In this document: piece after piece, positions 63,001 through 63,871 of the stretch
Layout: each line of letters starts with the position of its first letter
Numbering within the stretch: the first letter of the stretch is position 1
Source of the DNA: Durusdinium trenchii
Lineage: Eukaryota; Sar; Dinophyceae; Suessiales; Symbiodiniaceae
NCBI GenBank assembly: GCA_963970005.1
Contig: CAXAMN010027484.1
Span: forward strand, 1-64,000
Direction of reading: 5' to 3'
DNA: 64,000 nt
Translations under genes and position numbers: made by a program
The notes under the pieces: model-generated
The model's input: the letters and a program-made list of their open reading frames with translations, nothing else
What the model was told of the DNA's origin: nothing
Databases searched by the model: none

Positions 63001-63871
63001 CAATGAAGGGCTTCGCAGGGCGACGGACCTGTACTGATTTTCCTGGCTATGAAGACTTTGAAGTCGATGATTGATGATGTACAGGTTCAACAATGAACAC
63101 ACGAGTGGAAACTAGCATGTCGCCTCATCCATGTCGCCTCCGAACGTTCTCCCCTCTAGCTCTCTCGCTGAAGCTTAGACGTTCTCTTTATCTCCTCAAG
63201 AGCGAGAGAATCACTGTCACAGACTGCCATCCCCTCGAGAGGACGCGGCTGCGGTCCCTTCCCCCCACAGGGTCTCCGTCTTGCTCAGCCGGGTCGCCGC
63301 GCGGACGTCGACTTCGGACGTCGACGTCAGCGCCGGTTCCCAGGCGTTGAAGGCCTTGGAGGTGGACCAGCAACAGCAGCTGGAGCGGCTCTCGCGCACG
63401 AGCGCGGAGCTCTTGGAGGCGAAGAAAGGACTCGGACGCCGCCGGGGACGACCGAGCTGCGACCCAGCGACCAGTGTGCGGTGGTTCGGATGGGGGGCTT
63501 CCTTCGGACCAGCGGCGAAGGTGTGTCATGCTAGTGTTTCGACACGCAGCGAACGTTTGTGAGGTGAGATGCATTTGACAGCGCGTGGTCGAAAGGATCT
63601 GAAAGGATCATGGTTCGGATTAGGTCCGGACCCGATCAATCGTGGAGTTGTTGGATTGTGGGTCCTGATTCTTTGACCTTATCAACTGGTGTGGTCCTTG
63701 CTAAGGGGTTTGCATGATCAGCCGAATTTAATGTGTATAACTGTATAAACATCATGTTCCTAGAACCTGACATGACCTCTATGTTGGACCACCAACCACC
63801 CCAAAATATGGTATTTGCATGTTTGTTCTATTCAAAAAAGGGATCTTAACGTTTGGGTTCCAGGTTTGTGA
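1..63871 (+). CDS. Giant coiled-coil repeat gene, five-exon cassettes M1-M11 (5' end outside window)
   Basis: I do not recognise a named family. The product is a long coiled-coil protein made of about 114-residue repeats, each encoded by five small exons in fixed order: C, E, A, B, D. Consensus pieces are C = ALKxADxEQxxQLEQLSR then xCAELxEARK; E = GLLADVExCQSxD; A = [18 protein letters not shown] then SVAAQCSE; B = [12 protein letters not shown](S/T)EK then xxQCRELLExRSxELK; D = ELLEQRSAETAAKLE. Exon phases close in frame at every junction, which strongly supports the model. Leucines and charged residues follow a heptad rhythm; I see no signal peptide, membrane segment or enzyme motif. A structural or cytoskeletal role is inference. 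The gene continues upstream of base 1 and is interrupted between D8 and C9 by a 24.2 kb intron that holds another gene. Two independent genes flanking region 2 would be the alternative. Confidence 0.75.
280..312 (+). CDS. Possible coiled-coil exon upstream of M1 (D- or X-like)
   Basis: After CCAG a phase-0 frame reads [11 protein letters not shown] and then meets a GA-type donor (GAGACG). It resembles extra exon X3 ([11 protein letters not shown]), but the end is uncertain because the frame stays open for longer. Bases 1-279 hold nothing else I recognise. Confidence 0.3.
646..681 (+). CDS. Possible degenerate D exon (D0)
   Basis: GTGAG is followed by a frame reading [12 protein letters not shown], like the start of other D exons, but the donor does not fit well. 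This is a weak call. The 690 bases that follow, up to C1, contain only the hairpin at 1102-1197. Confidence 0.2.
1102..1197. repeat. Long hairpin H1 in the intron before C1
   Basis: The left arm TTACCCGGACCCCTGCTTA (1102-1120) pairs with TAGCAGGGTCCGGGTAA (1181-1197), with one extra base on each side. Inner TAAG/CTTA segments extend the pairing. It looks like a small MITE-like element. Confidence 0.7.
1370..1454 (+). CDS. Exon C1 (module 1)
   Basis: 85 nt, phase 0 to 1. Starts [16 protein letters not shown] and ends CHELAEARQ; acceptor CGAG, donor GCGGGC (GC type). Confidence 0.8.
2258..2297 (+). CDS. Exon E1
   Basis: 40 nt, phase 1 to 2, reading [13 protein letters not shown]; donor GCCCAC. 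The 803 nt intron before it shows no recognisable element. Confidence 0.75.
3096..3172 (+). CDS. Exon A1
   Basis: 77 nt, phase 2 to 1, [20 protein letters not shown] then AAHCSK; donor GCCCGC. The usual QC is HC. A run of GGGTCGACTC-like copies lies just downstream (3200-3240). The 798 nt intron before it is otherwise featureless. Confidence 0.8.
3720..3811 (+). CDS. Exon B1
   Basis: 92 nt, one codon shorter than the usual 95. Reads [16 protein letters not shown] then [15 protein letters not shown]. It is the only host exon not starting with G (ACAG|ATG). Donor GAGATG is GA type. Confidence 0.8.
3917..3988. repeat. Hairpin H2
   Basis: CCAATGGACCC at the left pairs with GGGTCCATGG at the right. 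CCCTTAA and TTAAGGGG pair inside. Confidence 0.55.
4119..4166. repeat. 12-bp minisatellite, four units
   Basis: AAGCAATGTGAC is repeated four times; the third and fourth units start AGG, and the last ends GCGAA. It lies in the intron between B1 and D1. Confidence 0.85.
4743..4787 (+). CDS. Exon D1
   Basis: 45 nt, phase 0 to 0, [15 protein letters not shown]; acceptor GTAG, donor GCGAAG. Closes module 1. Confidence 0.8.
4885..6385. repeat. AT-rich array of about 17 unrelated hairpins
   Basis: This 1.5 kb insert in the D1-C2 intron is far richer in A+T than its surroundings and is built of successive perfect or near-perfect inverted repeats of different sequence. Arm pairs include 4891/4987, 5039/5075 (14 bp perfect), 5192/5232 (about 20 bp), 5259/5280, 5338/5364, 5392/5411, 5436/5485, 5573/5606, 5787/5824, 5838/5878, 5908/5939, 5988/6023, 6120/6159, 6085/6234 in shortened form (6185/6234), and 6335/6373. 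A GC-rich motif, GCCCCAGATCCAAGAAGGGG, occurs three times (5522-5545, 5695-5718, 5753-5775) and is itself a hairpin. The open frame at 6056-6373 is incidental, since it runs through three hairpins. Dinoflagellate mitochondrial intergenic DNA is known for such inverted repeats, so a nuclear copy of organelle DNA is my leading idea; a hairpin-rich transposon is the alternative. Confidence 0.75.
6944..7028 (+). CDS. Exon C2 (module 2)
   Basis: 85 nt, [18 protein letters not shown] then [10 protein letters not shown]; donor GCCGGG. A short duplication (GTCAGGCCACCTGTCAGGCC) precedes it, so two CAG acceptors lie 14 nt apart; only the second keeps module phase. Confidence 0.85.
7512..7551 (+). CDS. 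Exon E2
   Basis: 40 nt, [13 protein letters not shown], donor GCGACG. The 483 nt intron before it holds nothing recognisable. Confidence 0.75.
8228..8304 (+). CDS. Exon A2
   Basis: 77 nt, [20 protein letters not shown] then ALQCSE, donor GCACGG. The upstream intron (676 nt) carries AACCCCTTATAA/CTAAGGGG-type short inverted repeats near 7985-8006. Confidence 0.85.
8479..8500. repeat. (TA)n microsatellite
   Basis: About eleven TA units in the A2-B2 intron; the rest of that 589 nt intron is unremarkable. Confidence 0.85.
8894..8988 (+). CDS. Exon B2
   Basis: 95 nt, [20 protein letters not shown] then [12 protein letters not shown]. This is the reference length for B. Donor GCATCT. Confidence 0.85.
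9291..9335 (+). CDS. Exon D2
   Basis: 45 nt, [15 protein letters not shown]; acceptor GCAG, donor GCGAGG. Confidence 0.85.
9559..9597. repeat. (CA)n microsatellite
   Basis: Nearly pure CA/ACACA tract in the D2-C3 intron. Confidence 0.9.
9822..9906 (+). CDS. Exon C3 (module 3)
   Basis: 85 nt, [18 protein letters not shown] then [10 protein letters not shown]; donor GCCGGA. The first residue is V instead of A. It resembles C5 at LK(V/L)S(N/S)NE. Confidence 0.85.
10434..10473 (+). CDS. Exon E3
   Basis: 40 nt, [13 protein letters not shown] and then CG, which with the G of A3 completes an Arg codon as AG does elsewhere. Donor GTGGGG, one of only four GT donors. The 527 nt intron before it is featureless. 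Confidence 0.75.
10931..11007 (+). CDS. Exon A3
   Basis: 77 nt, [19 protein letters not shown] then VTTQCSE, donor GCGAGG. Confidence 0.85.
11249..11318. repeat. MITE-like element copy (family M1)
   Basis: Contains GACTGCCGCCCCAGCCAGAC, shared with 26790-26810, and outer arms CATAGGACTGCC/GGCAGTCCTATG that form a hairpin. Diverged from the two closer copies at 26808 and 29931. Confidence 0.65.
11515..11609 (+). CDS. Exon B3
   Basis: 95 nt, [20 protein letters not shown] then [12 protein letters not shown]; donor GAGACA (GA type). Confidence 0.85.
11860..11904 (+). CDS. Exon D3
   Basis: 45 nt, [15 protein letters not shown]; donor GACTGG. This is the EQL form of D rather than ELL. Confidence 0.75.
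12206..12277 (+). CDS. Extra exon X3
   Basis: 72 nt, phase 0 to 0, [16 protein letters not shown] then ELTVESLQ; acceptor TTTAG, donor GAGACA. It is absent from most modules; X6 in module 6 is the likely counterpart. Confidence 0.65.
12790..12840 (+). CDS. Extra exon Y3
   Basis: 51 nt, phase 0 to 0, [17 protein letters not shown]; acceptor CCAG, donor GAGCCG. Same length and phase as B10b. Found through splice-site rule and coiled-coil composition, so less secure. Confidence 0.5.
13320..13364 (+). CDS. Extra D-type exon D3b
   Basis: 45 nt, [15 protein letters not shown]; acceptor TCCAG, donor GCGAGG. X3, Y3 and D3b together add 56 codons, eight heptads. The 479 nt intron before it shows nothing else. 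Confidence 0.75.
14029..14113 (+). CDS. Exon C4 (module 4)
   Basis: 85 nt, [18 protein letters not shown] then [10 protein letters not shown]; acceptor GGAG, donor GCGAGA. An AG-rich tract (14197-14221) follows in the next intron. Confidence 0.85.
14661..14700 (+). CDS. Exon E4
   Basis: 40 nt, [13 protein letters not shown], donor GCCATG. Confidence 0.7.
15046..15122 (+). CDS. Exon A4
   Basis: 77 nt, [20 protein letters not shown] then AAQCSG; donor GCACGG. The intron before it (345 nt) holds a TA-rich stretch at 14941-14954. Confidence 0.85.
15569..15675 (+). CDS. Exon B4 (longer form)
   Basis: 107 nt, [20 protein letters not shown] then [16 protein letters not shown]. Four codons longer than B2, the size of a coiled-coil stutter. 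The usual QC is QG, so the conserved Cys is lost. Donor GACCCG. Confidence 0.85.
16230..16430. repeat. Interspersed 20-bp repeat cluster
   Basis: AAGTAGTCTGAACGAGATAG occurs at 16341-16360, with variants at 16371-16390 and 16411-16430 and half-units at about 16230 and 16285. It sits in the 1465 nt intron B4-D4, where I see no exon. Confidence 0.7.
17141..17185 (+). CDS. Exon D4
   Basis: 45 nt, [15 protein letters not shown]; acceptor TCCAG, donor GCACAA. Confidence 0.75.
17653..17716 (+). CDS. Exon C5 (module 5, one heptad short)
   Basis: 64 nt instead of 85: [20 protein letters not shown] then K. The 21 nt deficit is exactly one heptad and removes the segment with the conserved Cys. Donor GCCGCG. 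Confidence 0.8.
18461..18500 (+). CDS. Exon E5
   Basis: 40 nt, [13 protein letters not shown]; Leu replaces the conserved Cys. Donor GCGGGG. The 744 nt intron before it contains no recognised element. Confidence 0.7.
18742..18797 (+). CDS. Exon A5 (one heptad short)
   Basis: 56 nt instead of 77: [19 protein letters not shown]. Again exactly 21 nt are missing and the QCSE end is gone. Donor GCCTGG. Confidence 0.75.
19022..19095. repeat. Hairpin H4
   Basis: AGGACCTTCCAA (19022-19033) pairs perfectly with TTGGAAGGTCCT (19084-19095). Inside, ACAGGTGTTTCCTGG pairs with CCAGAAACCACCTGT. Confidence 0.85.
19369..19451 (+). CDS. Exon B5
   Basis: 83 nt, four codons short: [19 protein letters not shown] then LESRSVELK. 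The QC pair is absent. Donor GACAGC. Confidence 0.8.
19735..19763. repeat. (CTG)n tract running into the D5 splice acceptor
   Basis: About nine CTG units end in CTAG, directly before exon D5, so the triplet repeat stands where a pyrimidine tract would be expected. Confidence 0.85.
19765..19809 (+). CDS. Exon D5
   Basis: 45 nt, [15 protein letters not shown]; acceptor CTAG, donor GCCTTT. Confidence 0.8.
20480..20564 (+). CDS. Exon C6 (module 6)
   Basis: 85 nt, [18 protein letters not shown] then [10 protein letters not shown]; donor GAGAGC (GA). CAGCAGCTGCAG repeats inside the exon encode the QQLQQL run. The 670 nt intron before it has no recognised element. Confidence 0.85.
21116..21146 (+). 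CDS. Exon E6 (short)
   Basis: 31 nt, three codons short, [10 protein letters not shown]; keeps the Cys and the phase. Acceptor CGCAG, donor GCGAGC. Confidence 0.55.
21512..21588 (+). CDS. Exon A6
   Basis: 77 nt, [20 protein letters not shown] then TSQCAE; donor GCCGTG. Confidence 0.85.
22552..22646 (+). CDS. Exon B6
   Basis: 95 nt, [20 protein letters not shown] then [12 protein letters not shown]; donor GCGCAC. The 963 nt intron before it shows no gene. Confidence 0.85.
23900..23944 (+). CDS. Exon D6
   Basis: 45 nt, [15 protein letters not shown]; acceptor CCCAG, donor GACCGC. The 1253 nt intron before it shows no further exon or repeat I can name. Confidence 0.7.
24092..24160 (+). CDS. 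Extra exon X6
   Basis: 69 nt, phase 0 to 0, [18 protein letters not shown] then LETTQ; acceptor GGCAG, donor GCCGCT. Similar in length and layout to X3. Confidence 0.6.
24161..24277. repeat. Tandem duplication of about 58 bp
   Basis: 24161-24218 and 24219-24277 share GTCAGAATCGCC, CGCCTAC and a TTTAGTTCGGTTGCAGG end that looks like a splice acceptor. Confidence 0.7.
24606..24650 (+). CDS. Extra D-type exon D6b
   Basis: 45 nt, [15 protein letters not shown]; acceptor TCCAG, donor GAGCGA. A possible 21 nt Y6 exon (HLRTALE, 24369-24389) may lie between X6 and this exon; I do not list it separately. Confidence 0.8.
25296..25380 (+). CDS. Exon C7 (module 7)
   Basis: 85 nt, [18 protein letters not shown] then [10 protein letters not shown]; donor GCGCGG. 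Confidence 0.85.
26094..26160. repeat. Hairpin in C7-E7 intron
   Basis: CCCTCCAAGGGGTGTC pairs with CACCCCTTGAAGGG. Earlier in the same 826 nt intron GGGGTAAG recurs three times (25905-25975). Confidence 0.6.
26207..26246 (+). CDS. Exon E7
   Basis: 40 nt, [13 protein letters not shown]; donor GCAGAG. Confidence 0.75.
26460..26527 (+). CDS. Exon A7
   Basis: 68 nt, three codons short: [20 protein letters not shown] then CRE. A three-residue loss is a coiled-coil stammer. Donor GAGCGA. Confidence 0.8.
26808..26867 (-). repeat. MITE-like element M1, copy a
   Basis: 60 bp that, reverse-complemented, match 29931-29990 with a single visible mismatch. It is flanked by GGGACTGGACGG/CCAGTCCC pairing that forms a larger hairpin. 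Confidence 0.85.
27476..27516 (+). CDS. Exon B7a (first part of split B)
   Basis: 41 nt, [14 protein letters not shown]; acceptor GCGAG, donor GCAACG. It corresponds to the first 14 codons of B2. Confidence 0.65.
27742..27813 (+). CDS. Exon B7b (second part of split B)
   Basis: 72 nt, [18 protein letters not shown] then RASEIK; acceptor GCCAG, donor GCGCGC. Seven codons longer than B10b, one heptad. I found no D exon for module 7 in the 234 nt before C8. Confidence 0.7.
28048..28111 (+). CDS. Exon C8 (module 8, one heptad short)
   Basis: 64 nt, [20 protein letters not shown] then R; same 21 nt deficit as C5. Donor GCGACT. Confidence 0.8.
28519..28605. repeat. Hairpin H5
   Basis: CCCTAAGAATCA (28519-28530) pairs perfectly with TGATTCTTAGGG (28594-28605). 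GGACCCGACCC and GGGTCC add an inner stem. Confidence 0.85.
28919..28958 (+). CDS. Exon E8
   Basis: 40 nt, [13 protein letters not shown]; acceptor GCTAG, donor GCAGAG. Confidence 0.75.
29577..29632 (+). CDS. Exon A8 (one heptad short)
   Basis: 56 nt, [19 protein letters not shown]; 21 nt shorter than the norm like A5, but the deletion is internal and the QCSE end is kept. Donor GAGCGG. The 618 nt intron before it shows no element. Confidence 0.8.
29931..29990 (+). repeat. MITE-like element M1, copy b
   Basis: Near-identical inverted copy of 26808-26867. The flanking GTCTGGGACTG and CAGTCCCAGAC (about 29931 and 30001) make a terminal inverted repeat of about 80 bp total. Confidence 0.85.
30147..30241 (+). 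CDS. Exon B8
   Basis: 95 nt, [20 protein letters not shown] then [12 protein letters not shown]; the Cys has moved to the ECS position. Donor GTGGGG (GT). Confidence 0.85.
30593..30637 (+). CDS. Exon D8 (last before the inserted region)
   Basis: 45 nt, [15 protein letters not shown]; donor GTGCCG. The next in-register exon of the same gene is C9 at 54851. Confidence 0.85.
30906..30945 (+). repeat. Candidate left terminal inverted repeat of region 2
   Basis: Begins GCATATATACCCTAGG and ends TTAAAAAAATAG. Compared with the reverse complement of 54767-54811 the order of blocks is the same: GCATATATA, CCCxAGG, TTC, AAATAG. AT-rich blocks could match by chance and no target-site duplication is visible. 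Confidence 0.35.
30951..31114 (+). CDS. Region 2 exon 1 (family-like, unknown function)
   Basis: After GCTAG the frame reads [20 protein letters not shown], then [20 protein letters not shown] and [12 protein letters not shown], followed by GTGAAT donor. No initiator ATG lies upstream in frame, so the real start is unknown. Confidence 0.6.
30951..54109 (+). CDS. Nested intron-containing gene or gene pair, possibly a large mobile element
   Basis: This block of about 23 kb holds a chain of exons unrelated to the coiled-coil cassettes, on the same strand, within the intron between D8 and C9. Introns are richer in TATATA and CATGCA runs, and donors are GT, GC and GA. The encoded segments include acidic and lysine-rich low-complexity parts, a PPC/EQP region like cytosine methyltransferases, and a region with YGDS, RGDW and CHLC motifs. 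The text resembles a multicopy family of predicted Symbiodiniaceae proteins of unknown function. An ATG at 43012 after an acceptor may begin a second gene, so the block may be two genes (about 30951-41630 and 43012-54109). No reverse transcriptase, integrase or capsid protein is seen. Confidence 0.6.
31426..31491 (+). CDS. Region 2 exon: short acidic exon
   Basis: [20 protein letters not shown] then DS, acceptor ACAG, donor GTGCGC. Phase does not match exon 1, so an exon between them is probably missed (31115-31425). Confidence 0.5.
32120..32218 (+). CDS. Region 2 exon: charged helix
   Basis: 99 nt, phase 0 to 0, [18 protein letters not shown] then [15 protein letters not shown]; acceptor TGCAG, donor GTGCCT. 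31492-32119 has low-complexity TG/CA tracts only. Confidence 0.6.
32662..32700 (+). CDS. Region 2 exon [13 protein letters not shown]
   Basis: Acceptor GCCAG; the frame stays open for 15 further codons, so the end may be later. Hydrophobic strand-like text. Confidence 0.4.
32823..32947 (+). CDS. Region 2 probable exon with a CPRC pair
   Basis: Frame reads [19 protein letters not shown], then [18 protein letters not shown]. The CxxC could bind metal. Exact boundaries are uncertain. Confidence 0.45.
32988..33053 (+). CDS. Region 2 exon [16 protein letters not shown]...
   Basis: 66 nt, phase 0 to 0, ending NPKLHE; acceptor TCAG, donor GTGCAC. Confidence 0.5.
33289..33399 (+). CDS. Region 2 exon with [15 protein letters not shown]
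   Basis: Reads [34 protein letters not shown] and FVLSS. I associate LLGTPDLH...GM..CKN with the same dinoflagellate family. The donor is uncertain. Confidence 0.5.
33666..33743 (+). CDS. Region 2 exon [16 protein letters not shown]...
   Basis: 78 nt, phase 0 to 0, ending [10 protein letters not shown]; acceptor CCAG, donor GCAGTT (GC). Confidence 0.6.
33880..34473 (+). CDS. Region 2 long acidic exon
   Basis: 594 nt, 198 codons, phase 0 to 0, starting [18 protein letters not shown]; acceptor CCAG, donor GTGGGG. The middle is very acidic ([20 protein letters not shown]) and the rest is rich in P, E and Q, so it is probably disordered. Confidence 0.7.
34658..34786 (+). CDS. Region 2 exon [16 protein letters not shown]...
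   Basis: 129 nt, 43 codons, phase 0 to 0, ending EDHMAEMVK; acceptor TCAG, donor GCACCG. Confidence 0.65.
35149..35844 (+). CDS. Region 2 long basic exon (RG- and K-rich)
   Basis: Phase 0, starts [17 protein letters not shown]; acceptor GAAG. Carries [20 protein letters not shown] and several KKRK clusters, so it is probably disordered and nucleic-acid binding or nuclear. I end it at AAG|GACCAC (GA donor); the frame itself stops at 35874. Confidence 0.65.
36025..36121 (+). CDS. Region 2 exon [17 protein letters not shown]...
   Basis: Continues [15 protein letters not shown]; acceptor GCTAG. It may end earlier at CAG|GTTGCC. 35875-36024 is plain intron. Confidence 0.45.
36122..40347 (+). other. 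Poorly resolved stretch with scattered exons
   Basis: About 4.2 kb without a convincing exon chain. Possible coding pieces are [20 protein letters not shown] after GCAG (36890-36969), [18 protein letters not shown] (from 37141), [18 protein letters not shown] (37414-37500) and [16 protein letters not shown] (about 38411). Intervening DNA has TATATA tracts (38950, 40160). I cannot fix splice sites here. Confidence 0.4.
40348..40518 (+). CDS. Region 2 exon with PPCGS motif (methyltransferase-like)
   Basis: Acceptor CTCAG. Reads [39 protein letters not shown] and [18 protein letters not shown] hydrophobic strand followed by GGPPC resembles motif IV (PC nucleophile loop) of cytosine-5 DNA methyltransferases, but the motif I SAM loop is not identified. 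An enzyme function is inference. Confidence 0.6.
40699..40830 (+). CDS. Region 2 exon with EQPSSS motif
   Basis: Reads [20 protein letters not shown] then [20 protein letters not shown]. After a hydrophobic strand, E(Q/N)P-x-S-S-L recalls motif VI (ENP/ENV) of phage-type cytosine methyltransferases and follows PPC at a suitable distance. Acceptor TTGCAG; 3' end uncertain. Confidence 0.6.
40994..41059 (+). CDS. Region 2 exon [17 protein letters not shown]
   Basis: After TCTAG reads [20 protein letters not shown] then GT. It follows the EQPSSS exon as expected for this family. Donor possibly GTGCTG. Confidence 0.55.
41177..41279 (+). CDS. Region 2 exon [18 protein letters not shown]...
   Basis: Basic exon, continuing [16 protein letters not shown]; acceptor GGCAG, donor GTGAGC. 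Confidence 0.6.
41532..41630 (+). CDS. Region 2 exon [15 protein letters not shown]
   Basis: Reads [20 protein letters not shown] then [12 protein letters not shown]; acceptor CTCAG, donor GTAATT. Possibly the last exon of the methyltransferase-like gene. 41631-43007 has no exon I can support. Confidence 0.55.
42817..42897. repeat. Short tandem repeats
   Basis: CGTGAAACAT is repeated twice, then GAGCGTGAACGCCCATTTCT twice. Confidence 0.8.
43008..43390 (+). CDS. Region 2 exon with possible start [15 protein letters not shown]
   Basis: After TGTAG the frame reads [20 protein letters not shown], then [20 protein letters not shown]. The ATG at 43012 may open a second gene. The 3' end is uncertain; the frame stays open to 43830 but loses coding character after about 43390. 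Confidence 0.5.
44241..45189 (+). CDS. Region 2 long low-complexity exon ending in [11 protein letters not shown]
   Basis: About 950 nt; reads [20 protein letters not shown] at the start, a P/E/Q/A-rich middle, then [20 protein letters not shown]. Acceptor GCGCAG; donor approximate. Most of it is probably disordered. 43391-44240 and 45190-46042 carry only AT-rich intron with TA and CATG runs. Confidence 0.6.
46043..46309 (+). CDS. Region 2 exon [17 protein letters not shown]...
   Basis: Continues [32 protein letters not shown] and [10 protein letters not shown]; acceptor CCAG. The conserved look (W, WMTR, IA.KY) suggests a folded domain of unknown function. Confidence 0.6.
46627..46836 (+). 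CDS. Region 2 exon [14 protein letters not shown]... with S/K-rich tail
   Basis: 210 nt, phase 0 to 0, including [16 protein letters not shown] and [18 protein letters not shown]; acceptor GCAG, donor GCCTGG. Confidence 0.7.
46974..47204 (+). CDS. Region 2 lysine-rich exon
   Basis: Reads [20 protein letters not shown], then K/E/Q-rich helix ending LFSKGKKA. Donor GCGTGG after AAG at 47204. The 5' boundary is unclear; acceptor GGAAG at 47025 is possible. Confidence 0.55.
47652..47702 (+). CDS. Region 2 exon [17 protein letters not shown]
   Basis: 51 nt, phase 0 to 0; acceptor GCGCAG, donor GCCGTG. The 447 nt before it and the 1.1 kb after it show no exon. Confidence 0.6.
48801..48982 (+). 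CDS. Region 2 exon [20 protein letters not shown]...
   Basis: 182 nt, phase 1 to 0, continuing [20 protein letters not shown] and [10 protein letters not shown]; acceptor CCCAG, donor GTGTCT. Confidence 0.6.
49195..49242 (+). CDS. Region 2 exon [16 protein letters not shown]
   Basis: 48 nt, phase 0 to 0; acceptor TCAAG, donor GAGTAC (GA) or six bases later GTATCG. 49243-50613 carries a (CATG)n run at 49989-50014 and no supported exon. Confidence 0.5.
49989..50014. repeat. (CATG)n tract
   Basis: Pure CATG repeats, self-complementary. Confidence 0.9.
50614..50708 (+). CDS. Region 2 exon [18 protein letters not shown]
   Basis: Frame reads [20 protein letters not shown] then [11 protein letters not shown]; acceptor TTGAG; end approximate. 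NASRDWW is a motif I associate with the same family. Confidence 0.5.
51100..51906 (+). CDS. Region 2 largest folded-domain exon (YGDS, RGDW, CHLC)
   Basis: About 800 nt. Acceptor ACAG at 51099; there is no ATG start here, so it is an internal exon. Motifs in order: [65 protein letters not shown] and [12 protein letters not shown]. Paired Asp motifs with a CxxC knuckle are reminiscent of RNase H-fold transposases, but I cannot identify a full catalytic triad. In-frame stop at 51904-51906, so the true donor lies before it. Confidence 0.65.
   Translation: MHILSLEHGSLNFEIEAVSSIDLPVKYLDSDGKPTVVVEPWPILDIHDTLSFLMDEAKISIPPNKLREYWQKSKEFGEPWAQEVASSEMDTLVPIGLYGDSARVDTRFGHEHVLALFCNLILWRPKSVRWSRFLVFAIAEERLTSETLPAVLRRMTWSANHAFYGYFPKEGHLGQNLAGAALRKAGQPLTSSGFKFQVTELRGDWSFHKKVWRFGNNTHWNGENICHLCNAKGISRSWSELYWNIESNNHETFTLTQFLAERMPPRKI
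52471..52572 (+). CDS. Region 2 exon [17 protein letters not shown]
   Basis: 102 nt, phase 0 to 0, continuing [11 protein letters not shown]; acceptor TGGAG, donor GTTTCT. Basic and aromatic helix. Confidence 0.6.
52705..52858 (+). CDS. Region 2 exon [14 protein letters not shown]
   Basis: Reads [20 protein letters not shown] then LAETITV and [13 protein letters not shown]; phase 0 to 1; acceptor ACCAG, donor GTACAT. Confidence 0.65.
53049..53168 (+). CDS. Region 2 exon [18 protein letters not shown]
   Basis: Reads [20 protein letters not shown] then [20 protein letters not shown]; donor GTAATG; 5' edge approximate. Confidence 0.5.
53329..53496 (+). CDS. Region 2 probable exon [20 protein letters not shown]
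   Basis: Continues [20 protein letters not shown] and [11 protein letters not shown]. Coding character is clear; splice sites are not. Confidence 0.45.
53971..54109 (+). CDS. Region 2 terminal exon with stop
   Basis: After GGAAG the frame reads [39 protein letters not shown] and stops at TGA 54107-54109. I know FHCF.(D/E)ED as a C-terminal pattern in this family. 53497-53970 has no supported exon. Confidence 0.6.
54767..54811 (-). repeat. Candidate right terminal inverted repeat of region 2
   Basis: Reverse complement begins GCATATATATATACCCCAGG and ends TTTAAAAAATAG, matching 30906-30945 in block order. It ends 39 nt before exon C9. 54110-54766 contains no gene I can support. Confidence 0.35.
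54851..54935 (+). CDS. Exon C9 (module 9, first after region 2)
   Basis: 85 nt, [18 protein letters not shown] then [10 protein letters not shown]; acceptor GGCAG, donor GACCTC (GA). Phase 0 start follows D8's phase 0 end. The TC.EL cysteine is replaced. Confidence 0.85.
55508..55547 (+). CDS. Exon E9
   Basis: 40 nt, [13 protein letters not shown]; Ala replaces the conserved Cys. Acceptor GCGAG, donor GCGAGT. Confidence 0.65.
55643..55736. repeat. Hairpin H8, MITE-like
   Basis: CCCAGACACTCCATG (55643-55657) pairs perfectly with CATGGAGTGTCTGGG (55722-55736); GCCATATATGCC pairs inside. The centre GATCAGTTGGGGTGGT also occurs in the hairpin at 61351. Confidence 0.9.
56039..56115 (+). CDS. Exon A9
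   Basis: 77 nt, [20 protein letters not shown] then VSEISQ; the end is ISQ instead of QCSE, and a Cys appears earlier. Donor GCGCGA. Confidence 0.75.
56296..56386. repeat. Hairpin H7
   Basis: ACCAGCACCC pairs with GGGTGCTGGT; AACAGGTT...GACCTGTT forms an inner stem. A second element in this intron is the CCCTGCACAGG(T/G) triplicate at 56629-56665. Confidence 0.8.
56966..57057 (+). CDS. Exon B9
   Basis: 92 nt, one codon short: [20 protein letters not shown] then [13 protein letters not shown] is QS. Donor GACTCA. Confidence 0.85.
58022..58066 (+). CDS. Exon D9
   Basis: 45 nt, [15 protein letters not shown]; acceptor TTCAG, donor GTGCCC (GT). The 964 nt intron before it contains a short duplicated GCTTTTTCAGCAC(A/T)TGGAGACC (57819 and 57850) but no certain exon. 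Confidence 0.8.
58258..58357. repeat. Hairpin H11
   Basis: CAGGGGCCCC pairs with GGGCCCCTG; GGTTTT/AAAACC stems lie inside. Confidence 0.75.
58517..58590. repeat. (CATC)n tract
   Basis: Imperfect CATC repeats in the D9-C10 intron (975 nt). Confidence 0.9.
59042..59126 (+). CDS. Exon C10 (module 10)
   Basis: 85 nt, [18 protein letters not shown] then [10 protein letters not shown]; donor GCACCC. Confidence 0.85.
59386..59425 (+). CDS. Exon E10
   Basis: 40 nt, [13 protein letters not shown], the reference E sequence; donor GCGACG. Confidence 0.8.
59829..59905 (+). CDS. Exon A10
   Basis: 77 nt, [20 protein letters not shown] then SNQHSE; His replaces the Cys of QCSE. Donor GCCACA. Confidence 0.85.
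61183..61226 (+). CDS. Exon B10a (first part of split B)
   Basis: 44 nt, [15 protein letters not shown], then GC donor GCGGCG. The 1277 nt intron before it contains several GGACC(C/T)T-type short inverted repeats but no exon. Confidence 0.75.
61351..61455. repeat. Hairpin H9 inside the B10 intron
   Basis: TCCCAGACC pairs with GGTCTGGGA; the centre shares GATCAGTTGGGGTGGT with H8. It lies within the intron that splits exon B10. Confidence 0.75.
61703..61753 (+). CDS. Exon B10b (second part of split B)
   Basis: 51 nt, [17 protein letters not shown]; acceptor CCCAG, donor GCCTCC. B10a and B10b give 14 + 17 = 31 codons, exactly the length of unsplit B2. Confidence 0.75.
62058..62158. repeat. 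Hairpin H6
   Basis: CCTAAGGATCC pairs with GGATCCTTAGG. CCCCTGCTATGGAGGGT is duplicated inside. Confidence 0.85.
62631..62678 (+). CDS. Exon D10
   Basis: 48 nt, [16 protein letters not shown]; acceptor TCCAG, donor GAGCGG. An internal repeat offers a second acceptor (GCAG at 62642) that would remove four codons. Confidence 0.6.
63344..63428 (+). CDS. Exon C11 (module 11)
   Basis: 85 nt, [18 protein letters not shown] then [10 protein letters not shown]; donor GACTCG (GA). A GACGTCGACTTCGGACGTCG direct repeat precedes it. Confidence 0.85.
63864..63871 (+). CDS. Terminal exon of the coiled-coil gene (stop codon)
   Basis: After TTCCAG, splicing from C11 gives codons GGT, TTG, TGA: residues G-L and stop. 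E exons begin G-L-L, so this looks like an E exon cut off by a stop. Confidence 0.45.
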
